Part shown: positions 20,601-31,628 of the stretch, piece after piece
Layout of the letters: each line of letters begins with the position of its first letter
How positions within the stretch are numbered: the stretch's first letter is position 1
Assembly (NCBI GenBank): GCA_902729315.2
Contig: LR746270.1
Location: forward strand, 4,714,221-4,778,220
Direction: 5' to 3'
Origin: Spirodela intermedia
Lineage: Eukaryota > Streptophyta > Magnoliopsida > Alismatales > Araceae
DNA length: 64,000 bases
Notes under the pieces: model-generated
Told to the model about the DNA's origin: nothing
What the model saw: the letters and a program-made list of their open reading frames with translations, nothing else
Database searches by the model: none
Position numbers and translations under genes: made by a program

Positions 20601-23600
20601 AACCTATGGACAATGGTGCTACCCGGTACCTTTTATACATATAAGTTAGAAAAAAACTTCAACACATAGGAAAAAAGATAAGCATAGCAGTCTAACCTTG
20701 AGATTGAAGTCCAATTGCCGCATCTTTTGATTATATTTCTGGAAATCAGAGCCAAGAGCTTCATGGACAGTCCTCTCAAGAACGGTTATTGCTGACACAG
20801 CAACATCTGGCCAGATGAGGCTTTCCCCACTCTAAAAGAGGACACGAATTCAGACGAAGAGAAGCATGATCAGAAAAATCATATCAAACAGAAGATTTTG
20901 TTGAATATTTGAGGCCTATCGAAGTCGCAGCCATATCGACCCATATGGGTATGGCCCTATCGGTCCATCTAGGTCCCTTGAGACTCTGGTATTTAAATTC
21001 AGACCAAGAAGGAGAGTGATCAGAAAAATCATATTAAACAGAAGATTTTGCTGAATATTGTAGGCCCATCCAAGTCGTGGCCATATCAGCTCATATGGGT
21101 ATGGGCCCTATCGGCCCATCTAGGTCCCTTGAGACTCTGTTTCTATCGATTAGGGTTAAGTGTCGAGTCCTTTGTCTCTCTCTCCCTCTCTCTCCTTTGT
21201 GTGCTCTTTGCTTCTATCAGATTTAGAATTTAAAATGCTAAACAATGAATGTGTTAGAAAAAACTGCCCCTACATGGGACATCCTCAAAGGATAAAAAGA
21301 ACGGTGCAAGCCATTATGTATGTCAGGAAAGGGGAAACTCTGAGGGACAGATTATAATCATATCTTAGAAACATTAACGACATTTCAAGGAACTCTCAAA
21401 TAAATATACTATCATACCCAGAAGACCATGAAAAGCTTAAGCTAACTACAATCAAAATATCCCCAAAATAGGAAATGAGAGAGAATAATTGACACAGGAG
21501 TAGTAGTATCTGTTATGAATCTTTAATCGTAATCAAGTAAATATACTCTCTATATCTATGTAGTTATTCAGCAATTGTCTTAGAGAAGCAGTTAGATTAA
21601 GGGTAAAACAATAAGTACAGAAAAGTTTCGGACAAAGAATGCATAATAAAGCATAAGTACCGCCGGCATCTTTTGAGGTGAAATTAGGTCATTTTTTTCA
21701 TCAAGTTTCAGTAAAAAAATAAAAATAAGCTTTCCCGTGAGGATAATAGTCCCTAGTTAGTAAAACCTGGAAAAATAACCTGTCTAAGAAACTATGAACA
21801 TTGATGAAGTATTTCTAACGACGGAAATTCATAAAATGTAAAATTCTTACATTTGAATTCTCTTCTTGAGAACCATTAGCTATTTCCCCATCATTGGTTG
21901 TATTAGTTGCGGCATCACTGCCCCTTTCTCTGTTCAGCATGGAATCATTTTCCTTTGAATTACAAACAAGCTGAATTCCTTGAAGAATTTTCTCCAGCCA
22001 CTTGTCACGATATGTATCTCCTGTCAGTGCTTTGAAATTTGTCAAAACTGAATAAAATTCAGAAGCCTCACTTGTACAGCTTCCTGGTGTTTCAGCCTTA
22101 GATGCTAGGTCAGATCTTGAGGTTGCATTATCATCTCTAGAAACATCAAGAGGGACCATGCTTTTCTTCCGGAGATGTCGCTTACTCTTTGTTGAATCAT
22201 CTTGTTCACCAGAGGTATCCTCAACTTCAATGTCTGGAAGTTCTCCCAAACGTTTTTTTGTTTTTTCAACAAGCACATTGATCTCTTCTTGCTTACCATC
22301 TTCATAATCTTTGTCGGTCAGTTTCCAAAGCTTTCTCTCAACAGTGTCATAAACCTTTTGCACAATAAAACCAGGGTGCTGGGAACGAACAGGCAACTGC
22401 TTGTTTAGAGGTACAAAATGAACAACACACCGATGCATGACGGATTCAGCGGGAACCTCGTCAAGATGAAAGCTGTAGAAAAGCTCCCTGGTATCACGTG
22501 TCTGCCAAGTTCCGCCTCCCTTTTTTTCTGCTTCTTCAGGCCGGTAAAACCACTGACCAAGAACCATCATACTTCCCTTTGTATCCTGTGTTATGTCCTG
22601 TGGGAAGAAAGCCATATTCCACGAGTCCAAAAAAAAAACAAATAGAAAATTACTGTCTTTGAAATTTCAAGAAATATATATCAGTAGAAAAAATATTCCT
22701 TGCATATGCAGGTTGACAGGCAGTTGGGGGAGACTCCATATACATGTATTTATTCGGGATAGCTGATCATTAAAGGAAATTCCCCCAATGCAAATGAAAA
22801 CCAAGACGAATGGGACAACTACTTACAAAGGACGGTGACAAAGTTAAAACTACATCTTGTGACAGCACCACGTATATTGGAATTATGTTGTTGTCCTTGT
22901 ACAGAAAGTAGATGAAAAAAAGGATAAAGAGGGCAAGATATGATGAGAATCTTCATAACTTGCAGGTGAAAATTAACGATGGGCCAAAAGAACCTTAAAA
23001 CATCCTCTTTAACTCCGAGATCTCACTTGGGATTTCAGACCTTCGCCTTGCTTGAAATCATTTGTTGCGGTATCCAAATCCAACATCTTTTCAGTCTCAT
23101 GGTGGAGATACCACAACGAGATCTATTGAAATAAGATGAACGGGATAAAGCAGAGATGACAATGAGAAACATAAGCTGCAGGGTTGCAAAGCTAGTCGTA
23201 GATGTTTTCCCTGCTAATTTTTTTTTCGAACGGAATCCATTTTTGTCAAAGAAACTTCTGCCTAGTAAAGTTAAGTCCTGTTTCCGTGGAATTGTCGAAG
23301 GGAACCCAAAACCAAACTGCATTGACTAATATCAATTGAAATAAAGAAGCACTACATAATTTTTTTGATGTCAGGTAATTCCACCTGGAAACATTACGAA
23401 ATATATACATTCCTTTACATTTCAATAGGAAACGCTAGCACAGGAATATTAGGTACCTTAATAATGGCGACATAGGGCTTTTGATTTTTCGCCTCAGGAG
23501 ACAACATCACCGGATCCTCCTGCCCAAAGAGAATGACGGAGCTGAGCGAAAACATTTGAAATATTTCGTAATCCTACCTTCACAGATTCGTACACGTTTG

Positions 23601-23958
23601 AACTAAATCAAGAGGTACTAGGGCCATAGGCCAAGGAAGAACAGGACCAGGATCTTACCAGTTCGAACTGGAGCCCATCGTACTCGAACGCGGCATAGTG
23701 CCTTTTCCTCTTCCTCCCCTTGCCAGAGACCTTGACCACGTCCCCCACCGGCTTGGCGTCCTCCAGGACGCCCCCATCTCCCGCCTCGCGCCCCTCCTCT
23801 TCCTCCGTCTTCCTTCTTCTCCCTCGCCTGCTCTCCACGTCCTCTGGCCCCCTCCCCCGCGGCTTCTTCGGGCTCCCCTTGTCCTTGTGCCCTCCCGACC
23901 TCGGCCCCTCCTCTTCCTCGTCGCTCGTGGAGACCTGCGCAAACCTTCTCTTCCTCAT
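17660..23958 (-). CDS. BAH domain plus TFIIS central domain protein, AIPP3/BDT1-like
   Basis: Exons from 5' to 3' on the minus strand: 23958-23659, 23519-23457, 22597-21851, 20831-20697, 19710-19627, 18537-18478, 18234-18145, 17950-17660; 589 aa. The N-terminus is basic with an acidic patch (STSDEEEEG). A BAH domain spans roughly 92-225, with EDPVMLSPEAKNQKPYVAII, VLGQWFYRPEEA and RELFYSFHLDEVP. A middle region of TFIIS central (TFS2M) type follows, with ITVLERTVHEALGSDFQKYN and NALLARRLLRKELEP. The C-terminus has a Cys pattern like a TFIIS zinc ribbon (VCSRCSEKK ... LECIACGYTWYASGD). This order matches Arabidopsis AIPP3/BDT1 (At4g11560), which by established knowledge reads H3K27me3 in a BAH-PHD-CPL2 complex that restrains transcription. 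The start at 23958 was preferred over an upstream ATG because a TATA-like TATTATAAGG lies at that upstream position. Confidence 0.88.
20850..21140. repeat. 150-bp-period tandem duplication in a BAH-gene intron
   Basis: Two similar blocks, at roughly 20850-20990 and 21000-21140, share gatcagaaaaatcatat, catatgggtatg and ctaggtcccttgagactctg in the same order. The matched starts are at 20868 and 21018. The copies differ by scattered substitutions and small indels. Confidence 0.8.
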
Positions 23959-24664
23959 TTCCCCCCGGAAGACGCCACCAGCTGCCCCTTGCCCGAAGGG
24001 GAAGAGCAGGTTCTTCCCCTGGAACCAAGTCGACGTCCCGCCGATTGACCCGAGTCTGCCCCTTATAATAGGCAAAAAGGCAATCCCTGAATTATGACGT
24101 CATAATTCCATAATATGACGTCATCGTTCAAACAATCCTTCGATATTCATAGCGGAACCAAACGCCATGGGGTCAAAACCCGATTTTGATTCGAAAAATA
24201 ATTTAATTTTTCGATCTAAAAATACATATTTATTTATCCGAGAAGATAATTATTTATCTAAATAAAACCGATGAATAAATATAAGCCCTCCCATTTTTTA
24301 AGAGGAAATAGTCAATACTAATTATGACGACAGAAATTATGGAAGAAATTACCTAAGAAGGAAAAACGTGGTACGCGATCGTAGAAAATAATCCACAGTC
24401 GAAGTAAATCGATTTTTTTGAGTAAATGTGTACAATTATTTTTTGGTGTGGAGAAAAATAAATTGTGGCGCCCCTTCCCCTCTCCCTCACGTGCGTATTT
24501 AGGTAGGCCGCGAGGTCGCCACGTACCTCACAGGGAATACCAGTGAAGTGGAAGCGAAGAAAAGGTAGCACAGTATTTCTTTACGACCCTACGGCTTCCC
24601 TCCCACGCCCAGTCCAAGCTCCGGCGAGCCGTTCACGTCGCCGGAGAAGAATATCCAGTCAGCC
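23959..24664. promoter_or_regulatory. Divergent promoter between the BAH and WEB genes
   Basis: About 700 bases separate two start codons pointing away from each other. A TATA-like element for the minus gene lies at about 24063-24072 (TATTATAAGG read on the minus strand), near 110 bases upstream of its ATG. Two perfect TGACGTCA palindromes follow at 24095-24102 and 24116-24123. The right half is AT-rich up to about 24460 and then becomes GC-rich toward the WEB start. Confidence 0.6.
24095..24123. promoter_or_regulatory. Paired TGACGTCA bZIP-type sites, 21 bp apart
   Basis: Two identical 8-bp palindromes TGACGTCA begin at 24095 and 24116, so their centres are 21 bp apart, close to two helical turns. 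Both have AT-rich flanks. TGACGTCA is a well-known core for plant bZIP factors of the TGA type. Both sites lie about 140-165 bases upstream of the minus-strand start and about 545-570 upstream of the plus-strand start. Confidence 0.6.
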
Positions 24665-24847
24665 ATGGAGAGAGAGGACTCCGACGACTCCCTTGCCCCC
24701 AGAGCCGAGGTAGACACCAGAGCACCGTTCCGGTCGGTGAAGGAAGCCGTCGCTTTGTTCGGAGAGAGGGTCCTCGCCGGAGAGCTCTACGCCGGAAAGC
24801 TCAAGGAGGTATAACTTCACCCTCCCTCCCTCCCTCCCTCCCTCCCT

Positions 24848-24889
<42 letters not shown>

Positions 24890-25454
24890 CTTGTGGTTTT
24901 GAGGTTTGTTCTTTGTTCTTGCTCAGAGGAGGAGGGAGGGAGGCGGCGGCGCGATGGGTCTCTCTGTTCTGGGTACGGTGGCGGCGGAGCTGGAAGAAAC
25001 GAAGCGGGGGCTGGAGAAGGCGAGGGGAGAGAACCTGGTAATGGCCACCACCATCTTTTCATTGCGAGAGGAGCTCCGGAAGACCAGGGAGGAGCTGCTC
25101 CAGTTGATCATGGAGCTTGGTTCGGAGAAAGAGGCGATGGAGGCCGAGGTTGAAGACGTGAAGTTCGTGGAGAGCGGCGGCGATGGACGGCCGGAGATGG
25201 AGAAGGCGAGGTACGTCCGGTTCGCCAGTCCTCCCTCTCTGGCTCAGGTGATGGCACCGCAGCCATTGGAAGCCCTGCAGAGCCAGTTTTCCCCCGACGA
25301 TTCCCCGACGACGAAGGAAAAGAAGAAGAAGACGATGACGATGACGATGACGAAGACGAAGACGAAGACGAAGACGAAGACGAAGACGAAGAAGAAGAAC
25401 CCATTTCCGCTGCTCGTAGGCCTCTTCCCCAAGAAGAAGACCAATCACCTTTAG
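24665..25454 (+). CDS. WEB-family coiled-coil protein (DUF827-like)
   Basis: Two exons, 24665-24808 and 24927-25454; 223 aa. The N-terminus contains [20 protein letters not shown] and [13 protein letters not shown]. After the intron comes [20 protein letters not shown], and a heptad-rich coiled coil runs to about residue 120 ([20 protein letters not shown]). Short plant WEB-family proteins share this start; related WEB proteins act in chloroplast movement, but the role of this one is not known. The segment at about residues 180-205 is nearly all Lys, Thr and Met, encoded by GACGAT/GACGAA hexamer repeats at 25328-25395. It may vary in length between individuals. A basic end ([10 protein letters not shown]) closes the protein. 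Confidence 0.85.
24815..24887 (+). repeat. (CCCT)n followed by (CT)n in the WEB intron
   Basis: A pure pyrimidine stretch with tetranucleotide and then dinucleotide units fills most of this 118-bp intron and supplies an extended polypyrimidine tract ahead of the acceptor at 24925-24926. Confidence 0.9.
25328..25395 (+). repeat. In-frame GACGAT/GACGAA hexamer repeat in WEB exon 2
   Basis: The hexamers lie inside the coding exon and, in the WEB reading frame, specify alternating Thr with Met or Lys. The repeat keeps the frame because the units are multiples of three. Confidence 0.9.
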
Positions 25455-25843
25455 AAAGCTGCATTATGGCTTTAATAAGCAGCCCGACGAGCTCATCTTC
25501 TTCTCGGATTTTCCCAAACTCATGAACAGATATCTCGTAATAGCAACAGCATTAACTGCGTCTGGTTCGAATCCTCACCGTGCGGAAGCACCAAACAACG
25601 ATAAGACCACCGCTTGCCGGCGGCACATGGTCTCCCCGGAAAGGCTGCTGCGTGACGAAAATAATATTCTACCCCACCGACACCACCGGCACGTGGCGGC
25701 GCCGCCCTCCCGGATTGCACCGGCGGGGAATTCCGGCTGCTGCCAGGCCCCTACACGGAAGAAGCCCTCAATCATAGACGACTGAACAGCTGCCAGTATA
25801 AATCTCCGGCCCGGTAAGGGGACTCTCAGCGGGGAAGCTGCCG
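25455..25843. other. Spacer with a TATA box before the small ORF
   Basis: This holds the 3' flank of the WEB gene. A clear TATAAAT lies at 25799-25805, about 40 bases before the ATG of the following small open frame. A ggttcgaatcc motif near 25564 resembles a tRNA T-arm, but the remainder of a tRNA cloverleaf is absent. Confidence 0.5.
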
Positions 25844-26161
25844 ATGGAGAGGAGGAAGAGGAACGGCCCACCGTGCGTGAGCAGGCCGAGGCAGCGCCGC
25901 CGGTTCTCGACGGTCTCGCTGCTGCTGCTCCGCCTCCGCGAGGTGGTCTTCAGGCTGATCGCGCCGCCGCAGGCCATCCCCAACCCCACCGCGCCGAGGC
26001 AAGCGGAGAGGCCGCCGGAGGGGCACCACCGGACTGACCCCTGCCGCAGCGAGGGCGTCGAGGACTGCATAGAGTTCTTCAAGAGGTCGTCGGCGGGGGA
26101 GGAGACCGGCGGGGAGGCCGCCGTCGCTGCGGCGGCGCCGCCGCAGCCTTGCCGTCTATGA
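25844..26161 (+). CDS. Small single-exon protein of unknown function
   Basis: 105 aa with no intron, not assigned to a family. The first 20 residues are strongly basic (MERRKRNGPPCVSRPRQRRR). A hydrophobic, Leu-rich segment follows (FSTVSLLLLRLREVVFRLIA, about 21-40), then a Pro-rich part, the sequence GVEDCIEFFKRSSA (about 70-83) and an Ala-rich end. The TATAAAT at 25799 is correctly placed for transcription starting just before the ATG. Codon use is GC-rich, as in the neighbouring first exons. The amphipathic or membrane-anchored reading of the Leu-rich part is inference. A chance open frame in GC-rich DNA remains possible. Confidence 0.45.
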   Translation: MERRKRNGPPCVSRPRQRRRFSTVSLLLLRLREVVFRLIAPPQAIPNPTAPRQAERPPEGHHRTDPCRSEGVEDCIEFFKRSSAGEETGGEAAVAAAAPPQPCRL

Positions 26162-26585
26162 ATGAAGCTTCTTGACTTCCTTAAATATTGTAGAAATACT
26201 GAAGTAAATAAATAAATAATCGACTTTAGACTGTCGTGTTTTCGAACCCTATTTTAAAAAATATTTAACGGGAAAAACAATAAAATAAATTATTGGTAAA
26301 TATTTTTCGTAGAAATACTGGAGTAAATACAAAAAATCAACTTTAGACTGGAATGTTTTTCAAATCCTATTTTTTAATAATTAGTGGTAAATATTTCTCG
26401 TGGTAAAGTTCTGGGCCAGCGATGAATATGGGCCAATTTATTTGATGTTGGGCTCGAGAAAGTCCATTATGGTAGCGGGATGGATCCAGTTCTCCACGCC
26501 CAAATTTTTCTCTACAGTATAAAAGGCAGAGATGACTCGGCTCTCAGAGGCGCAAAGCTTCTTCTTTGTATTCCCCGTCGCTCCG
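26162..26585 (+). promoter_or_regulatory. Promoter of the SWD2-like gene with a tandem duplication
   Basis: TATAAAAG at 26518-26525 lies about 60 bases before the ATG at 26586, the best TATA box in the window. Upstream, a roughly 121-bp AT-rich unit is tandemly repeated: gtagaaatactg starts near 26190 and again near 26311, and both copies contain cgactttagactg-like and ggtaaatattt sequences. Confidence 0.65.
26189..26410. repeat. 121-bp-period tandem duplication
   Basis: Two AT-rich copies in direct orientation, sharing gtagaaatactg(a/g)agtaaata, the ctttagactg block and ggtaaatatttctcgt at the end. They are diverged but collinear. No terminal inverted repeat is evident. Confidence 0.7.
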
Positions 26586-29500
26586 ATGTCGTTGGGTGAG
26601 TTTCGCATCCTAGGAGGATGCTTCCGGTGAGCTGAGGTGGGAGGGAAGGACATTGCGGCTGCTTTGGTAGAGGATAAGAAGTGATCTATCCAGTTTTCTT
26701 GGTGGTCTGCGAGCGCAAGGAGCCTGGCTAAAGATGGGAGGTCAGTAATCATCGTCTGCAGTTCTTTGGTGGATCATGCTGAGGAGTTCGTTATAGGACT
26801 AATTTTGGGTTTCCATATTGGTGGAACGCTCGGTCTTGAGCTTTTGTTTTTCTGTTTTGTGTAGCAGGAGTAGGAGGCCTCGCGGGCCAGCCGGAGAGGG
26901 AAGAGAAGGTGTCGCTGGAGTTGACGGAAGAAATCCTTAAGTGCATGGAAGTCGGAATGGCCTTTCGCGACTATGTAGGTTCCTCCTTCCTCGACACGCA
27001 TAAACACCGCTTGATTGCCCTGTAGCTTTCTTGTATGTGCTCAAATATTCTTAGTGTTAGCATTGGAATATCACTCATTTGAGCCTGGTCTGTTTCAAAA
27101 TATTTCTTTGACTGGATTCTTCGATTTTTTTGGTGCTTCCAAATTAATATTAATGACCGTTACATTTGAGCGCCATACCTATGCGTATTCACAAGGCGGC
27201 CGACAGATCCAGTTGTCTTTGAGGTTATGTCAGACAGCATAGATATTTGTGATTCATGAAATTGGCCTCCCCAAGTGCTTTTATATCTCAAAACATCATT
27301 CCGTAATTTATATTGAATGCACTGTTTACAGTCTTTGTACTTGCTCTGTGCGCCCAAACTTTTCAATTAAGTCGCAGGTTTACATCTTGGGTCAGTTCTC
27401 TTACCTTAATATGACTTTGAATGTTTCTTATCGTATTTTGTTAATATCGTCCAGTCAGTTCTCTATCTTTCTCTTCTGGTTAGGGTCATGTGAATTTATA
27501 TTCTTTAAAGCATGTGGAATGCCCAACCTGAGAACATTCCCATTTACCATCCGAATTTATTGACTATATTGTCTGTAAGATTTTTCTGAAATTATTGAGC
27601 ATATTTTCTGTATATTGCAGAATGGTAGAATCAGTTCAATGGATTTTCATAAGGCTACAAATTACCTGGTTACAGCAAGTGATGATGAATCAATTCGGCT
27701 CTATGACGTCCAAAATGCAATGTATGTATTTTTCTCTATGTTTTTGAGTTGACTGGCTTTCCTAAGCATTATCACCCTTTCTTATAGACTGCTCACATCA
27801 TGAACACTGCGGTGGATTAGCCTATTAATATTTGTGTCTGTTGATGTGATAAAAATGCAAACGGTTGCACAGAACAGGGAAAATACAGATTAGCTTGTTA
27901 ATATGGCAGCGCAGAGATTTCTAACGATGTTATTGACTAAGAAGAAATGAAGTGATGTGCATGCCAAATTTTATGAGCCTCTTATGTTTCCGATTTGTTT
28001 TGGATATTACCCAAGATAGATGAATGCTTATAGGAACAGTTCAGATACTGAAGAAAAAATATGGTCTACTGTCATAAGGCTTGGAGGAGCCATAGTTTTC
28101 CTCATTAAATTGGACCAGAATTGGCTGAAAAGGCCTCTTGAGGAATACCATTCATTCGTCTCTCGAAAATTGCTCGAGAGTCACAGTTTTTTGGTCGTGC
28201 GACTGCATGTTGGGAAGACCTAATCGAAAACAGTTTTCTTATAGATGCACATGTGGGAAAATATGGCCCACATAGCTAAAAGTGGCCACAGGTCACTGCA
28301 TAGCATCTTTAGAGTCGTAGATTATGGCAAATGATAAGATCTACATGACCATCCTATGTACCAAGTTGATATAACCTGGGAATAAAGTGAAGATTAAGGA
28401 CACAACAGAGATATGGATCACATCAACGAAGAAGCTATCACTTAATGTAAAATGCAAACACGAGTTGAATAGAGCATGGTAAGATCCAGATTGAAGCTGG
28501 CGAGATTCTAATGTAGGAAAGAAAATAAACAAAGGATAGGTCGACTAGTTTTCCATATAATCACTAGGATACTGTCTCTAGGTTTAATTAGAAGATTCCC
28601 ATCTCTCTGTAGCTTCTCAGGAAGACAAGAAAAAACCTCTGGGAAGACGGCTATCTTATAATTAACCCCGGTTATAGTCTAAACAGAAGCCTTACCCTCT
28701 CTATCTTTTGGCTCGATATTACCACCTGAAGGGCTCCGTCTGCAAGAATTCTTTCTCAGATATCTAGCTTATGATTCTCAAATCTCATTAATTGAACTTA
28801 ATGCACATTCAAACCGAAAGAAGCTCGTCCATAACATAAGGAACGTACAGTAAGTCAATTTTCTCCAAGCACGGTGTTCTAAAATCGATTTTTTTTTCTT
28901 CTGTCAGATAATTTTTAATTGTACCGCTCAATTTTTAACTTCTGCTGCTTGGGGTGGCATACAGAATTGAGTTTTATCACATAATAATGACAGTAAAAGT
29001 GGTAGATCCTTGCAAAGGCTAGCCATCACCTCTTCATTATACTTATCTGCTCCATTTCTAGCTCGAAACCTATTCCTCAACTTGTAAATGCTCTCCTGAC
29101 TTTTATTCTCTTGGATGTTATTAAGTTCAAAATTTTCAACTTTCCAATGTGATCCTATTTTAATCGTTCTGAAATGCCATTTTTCTCGTCCTTCATTTTT
29201 AGGTGTTTGAAGACCATAAATAGCAAGAAATATGGGGTTGATCTGGTGCGCTTCACTTCTCATCCTACAACAGTTATATACTCTTCGAAAAATGGTTGGG
29301 ATGGTACGTGAGAGATGCATTCTTTTCAATCTTCAGTTTGGTGTGAACCATTTATTTATTTGATCCACTGATCCAGAATCATTACGCCTTCTTTCATTGA
29401 ATGACAACAAGTATTTGCGGTACTTTAAAGGGCACCGTGACAGGTATCATGATTGTCATCTTACAATTCATTATCCATGTGAATCCCATTTACGGTAATA

Positions 29501-30646
29501 ACACATCCATAAGCTTTTTTTTTAACGATTATTTCTGTTTTTTAAAATTCCTTTTTAGGGTTGTTTCACTGTCACTGTGCCCTCGAAAAGAATGCTTCAT
29601 CTCTGGTGGCCTTGATCAGACTGTTTTACTTTGGGATCAACGAGCTGAGAAGGCCCAGGTCGAGATGATCATTCTAATGTTAGCTGCAGAAGATTGAGTC
29701 CCCCACCAAACTAGTAATTGATGACCCCCTTTACAATATTGCAGGGTCTTCTCCGTGTGCAAGGAAGACCTGCGATTTCCTATGATGACCAAGGAATGGT
29801 CTTTGCAATCGCATATGGAGGACACATAAGAATGTTCGACATGCGAAAATATGAGAATGTACAAATCTATGGTTATTTCTTGCGCACGAACAAGACCCTG
29901 CAGTGTTCGAAAATGGGCAGTAATTCTTTCTGTTTTGGGGTGGCAGGGTCCTTTTGAAATCTTCTCTCTTGGGGGAGATGTGTCGGACGCCAATGAAGTC
30001 AAATTCAGCAGTGATGGTAGGCTTATCCTGTTGACCACTTCAGCTGGTCAAATTCATGTGCTTGACTCCTTTCGAGGCATAACTGTAAGCTTCAACAGCT
30101 GGTCAAATTTGCACCATCTGACTGCCTCACATTGACCTCTGAGCAAAAAAATAAATAGTCTAACATCCATTTATTTGCATGCACATCCGGTAGATATCCA
30201 CTTATAATGTGAAGCCGGTTTCTGGCAATGGCACCCTGGAGGCGTCCTTCAGCCCTGATGGGAAGTTTATAGTGTCAGGTAATATCTCTCGTTGACTTTT
30301 TGGCTTCGTTGCACAAACCAAGAAAAATGTTTCTCGTTGACTTCTTCCTATCTGTGGCAGGTTCAGGTGACGGTAGTGTCTCTGCCTGGAGTATCGCAAA
30401 AGGGAAAGTACGATAAGTAGCATCCATCAATCACCCTGTTTCTCTCGTCTTGCTGATCGTTGACTTTCTCTCTCTCTCTCTCTCTTTTTATTAATGGCAA
30501 AGGTTGCATATTGGTCGAGTAGCGATGTTGAACCCCCGCTGATAAAGTGGGCCCCTGAAAGTCTCATGTTTGTGACTGGGTCAACGGAGTTATCCTTCTG
30601 GGTTCCCGACTTGTCCAAGTCCGGATCTTTAATCGGCGCCAAGTAG
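26586..30646 (+). CDS. SWD2/WDR82-like WD40 protein (COMPASS subunit type)
   Basis: Exons: 26586-26595, 26868-26974, 27621-27721, 29203-29303, 29377-29443, 29559-29658, 29745-29858, 29947-30084, 30194-30278, 30361-30407, 30503-30646; 337 aa. The family is clear from SLELTEEILKCMEVGMAFRD, YLVTASDDESIRLYDVQNA, LKTINSKKYGVDLVRFTSHP, SSKNGWDESLRLLSLNDNKY, CFISGGLDQTVLLWDQR, GLLRVQGRPAISYDDQG, FSPDGKFIVSGSGDGSVSAW and IKWAPESLMFVTGSTELSFW. Swd2-type proteins form a seven-bladed propeller that supports H3K4 methylation by COMPASS-like complexes in the nucleus. Arabidopsis has two such genes, At5g14530 (APRF1/S2La) and At5g66240 (S2Lb). The first coding exon is only 10 nt (ATGTCGTTGG); it was chosen because its phase joins exon 2 exactly and a TATA box lies upstream. 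The junction adds about 14 residues (GVGGLAGQPEREEK) before the conserved core. Confidence 0.92.
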
Positions 30647-31628
30647 AAGCGTTCTACTCTGAAGGTATCATCCCAACTGCTTGCATGTAATCATTTTTAT
30701 TTATTCATTTATGTTTTTATTTTATTTTTTTTATTTTTCAGTCCCCATTCAGTATGGTCAAACCTTCCTTCCTCTAGAACATTGCATCTCATCTGCATTT
30801 CCTTGTACAGCATCATTAGCTAATAACAGGAAAATAACTCCCACATTTTTATTTTTATTTTATTTATTTATGTATTTTTAACTCCTACATTTACTATAAT
30901 AGGATTGAAGATTTTCATATCACACCCTGGAGACCTCTGATGAACATGGGGCTTATTCTTTCATGTCTCTAAGAAGCGTAGTATATATTACTTTATGCTA
31001 ATATCATATATTGATTTATTAATAACATTGATAAAATAGTTTTATTGGCTTTTATTAATAATATTAATTATTTCATCATATTGTGCTTCTATTGTATTGA
31101 TATTTTTGTCATTAAATTAAGGTATATAATTTGAAAGTAAAATTTTAAATCCTTCATTAATTCAAAGTAAATAGTGTAGTAAATGGTTCGATCTGACTTG
31201 CTTTTTTTAGTCATAAATTCATTTTTTTCCTCTTTAAACTTTTATTTTTAGTTTTGAAATAAATTTATAAATGGCATGTATATATATATGAAGATAGAAT
31301 CAATTGAAGAAAATCATCTCAACTAGATCTAACAATATATATATATATATAATAAAATAAACTACTAGAAAAATATAATTTTTGCCATCCTCTCAAAGGT
31401 GGCCGGCCTGATTGCACTCAGTCAACTGCTGTAAACTGATCTGAATTAGAAAATCTGATCTCTACATTAAAACCTAAATCGATGGCCTTCTACATTACCT
31501 TTAAAGTAGGACACGTCCCTTTCGTCTGGCACTGCACATATAGACAGTACAGAGTACGAGAGAGGGAGAAGAAAAGGTAACCTAATGCCGTTGACTACAT
31601 GCAGACAATCGATCATCATCAGCACAGC
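30647..31628. other. Convergent AT-rich spacer
   Basis: 3' flanks of the SWD2-like (+) and HVA22-like (-) genes. T-rich and ATTT-repeat stretches lie at 30695-30745 and 30850-30880, and TA repeats near 31280-31350. No coding exon or RNA gene was recognised. Confidence 0.6.

Noticed and set aside
23959-24075. Upstream start for the BAH gene (ATG at 24075)
   Set aside because: It coincides with a TATA-like element at 24063-24072, so it is probably upstream of transcription start.
25555-25590. tRNA-like ggttcgaatcc motif
   Set aside because: The T-stem does not pair properly and no D-arm, anticodon arm or acceptor stem can be built around it.
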